From an uncultured Eisenbergiella sp. (GTDB lineage Bacteria; Bacillota; Clostridia; Lachnospirales; Lachnospiraceae), in NCBI GenBank assembly GCA_947631815.1, contig CANRMT010000012.1, forward strand, positions 1 to 38,714: DNA of 38,714 nt. Reading direction: 5' to 3'. The position numbers and the translations under genes were made by a program. Shown piece by piece: positions 38,283 through 38,714 of the stretch; positions within the stretch are counted from its first letter, which is position 1, and every line of letters starts with the position of its first letter. Under the pieces are notes generated by a model that saw only the letters and a program-made list of their open reading frames with translations, made no database searches and was not told the origin of the DNA.

Positions 38283-38714
38283 CTACATGAAAATCTTTGT
38301 CCCTGTCTTTAGCGATTTCAGTTCTGACCTCCGGTACAGCTTCGCAGGGATTTTGATATCAAATGCCTTCAAAATCAGGGAAAGATCGGGATCATCGATA
38401 TCCATAAACCGGTACAGATCATCCGGAAGGGCATCTACCTTCCACTTATTTAATGCTTTCTGGATGCGCTCCGCACTCATGCCGACATTCCAGTAAACGT
38501 CATCCCGGCCTGTTTCCCCCAGATCTCGGATCCTTTTTTGGATAATACGCAGCAGGACCAAAGCGATCATGCAGGTCAAAAGATGGGCATCCACATGTTC
38601 GGGCGTCCGGACATAAATGGGACGTGTTTCCAGATCTCCTTTCATCACCCGGAACTGGTCTTCGATCTGGGTCAGTCCGTGGTACTTGTCGATCACAGTC
38701 TGCGGGTCCATTGT
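38283..38714 (-). CDS. IS4/IS1634-like transposase, C-terminal part
   Basis: The last 144 codons of a DDE transposase; the frame runs off the right end of the window, so the start is not visible. YHGLTQIEDQFRVMKGDLET is the Y-(2)-R-(3)-E-(6)-K-type signature of IS4/IS1634 transposases with the catalytic Glu, and is followed by RPIYVRTPEHVDAHLLTCMI, typical of the same family. The ending has no frameshift. No terminal inverted repeat could be identified between 38210 and 38282. Confidence 0.85.
   Translation of the reverse strand, partial: TMDPQTVIDKYHGLTQIEDQFRVMKGDLETRPIYVRTPEHVDAHLLTCMIALVLLRIIQKRIRDLGETGRDDVYWNVGMSAERIQKALNKWKVDALPDDLYRFMDIDDPDLSLILKAFDIKIPAKLYRRSELKSLKTGTKIFM

Overview
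The window looks like chromosome of a fairly GC-rich gut Clostridia member, most likely Lachnospiraceae (inference). Support comes from AGGAGG-type ribosome binding sites, TTGACA/TATAAT promoters, an LplB/LplC-type sugar ABC transporter, a heterodimeric multidrug-type ABC exporter, DegV, and ferredoxin-domain aldo/keto reductase genes. No rRNA, tRNA or CRISPR array was seen. One clearly AT-richer patch (about 30.3-31.6 kb) and a transposase fragment at the right edge suggest some acquired DNA.

Layout. 0-4 kb: an unexplained possibly structured stretch, a candidate promoter-hairpin-terminator small RNA, an XRE regulator, an SSB-like double OB-fold protein, a very large 85-bp-arm inverted repeat, and the ribosome-associated GTPase TypA/BipA. 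4.2-8.7 kb (minus strand): AraC regulator, DUF1961/YesU-like protein and a YetA/PL26-like exo-rhamnogalacturonan lyase candidate. 8.8-12.4 kb: a two-gene heterodimeric ABC exporter with one degenerate ATPase site. 12.6-16.8 kb: a putative zinc metallopeptidase, degenerate palindromic repeats, a MarR regulator with an operator just downstream of its own promoter, DegV, and an Fe-S aldo/keto reductase. 17.1-17.5 kb: a compact locus that resembles a type I toxin-antitoxin module. 17.5-28.3 kb (minus strand): a glycan-use locus with two permeases, a binding lipoprotein, a LacI regulator, a GH53 galactanase and a GH115 alpha-glucuronidase, with a consensus promoter and repeated TTGCGCAW sites upstream. 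Together with the 4-8 kb genes this points to intracellular breakdown of imported pectic rhamnogalacturonan/galactan/arabinogalactan oligosaccharides; none of the hydrolases has a visible signal peptide.

28.3-35.2 kb (minus strand): a tightly packed, largely unrecognised gene cluster. It has a helix-turn-helix-like protein, three different PPP-fold metallophosphoesterases, a CorA-shaped coiled-coil membrane protein, a cytosolic YkuD (L,D-transpeptidase-fold) protein with a novel N-terminal half, and several overlapping very small ORFs, one with an in-frame stop. This is the best candidate for an undescribed system in the window. 35.3-38 kb: aldehyde dehydrogenase and iron-dependent alcohol dehydrogenase in one operon. 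38.28 kb to the end: the C-terminal part of an IS4/IS1634-like transposase.

All functional names come from reading the proteins and motifs; no database search was run.
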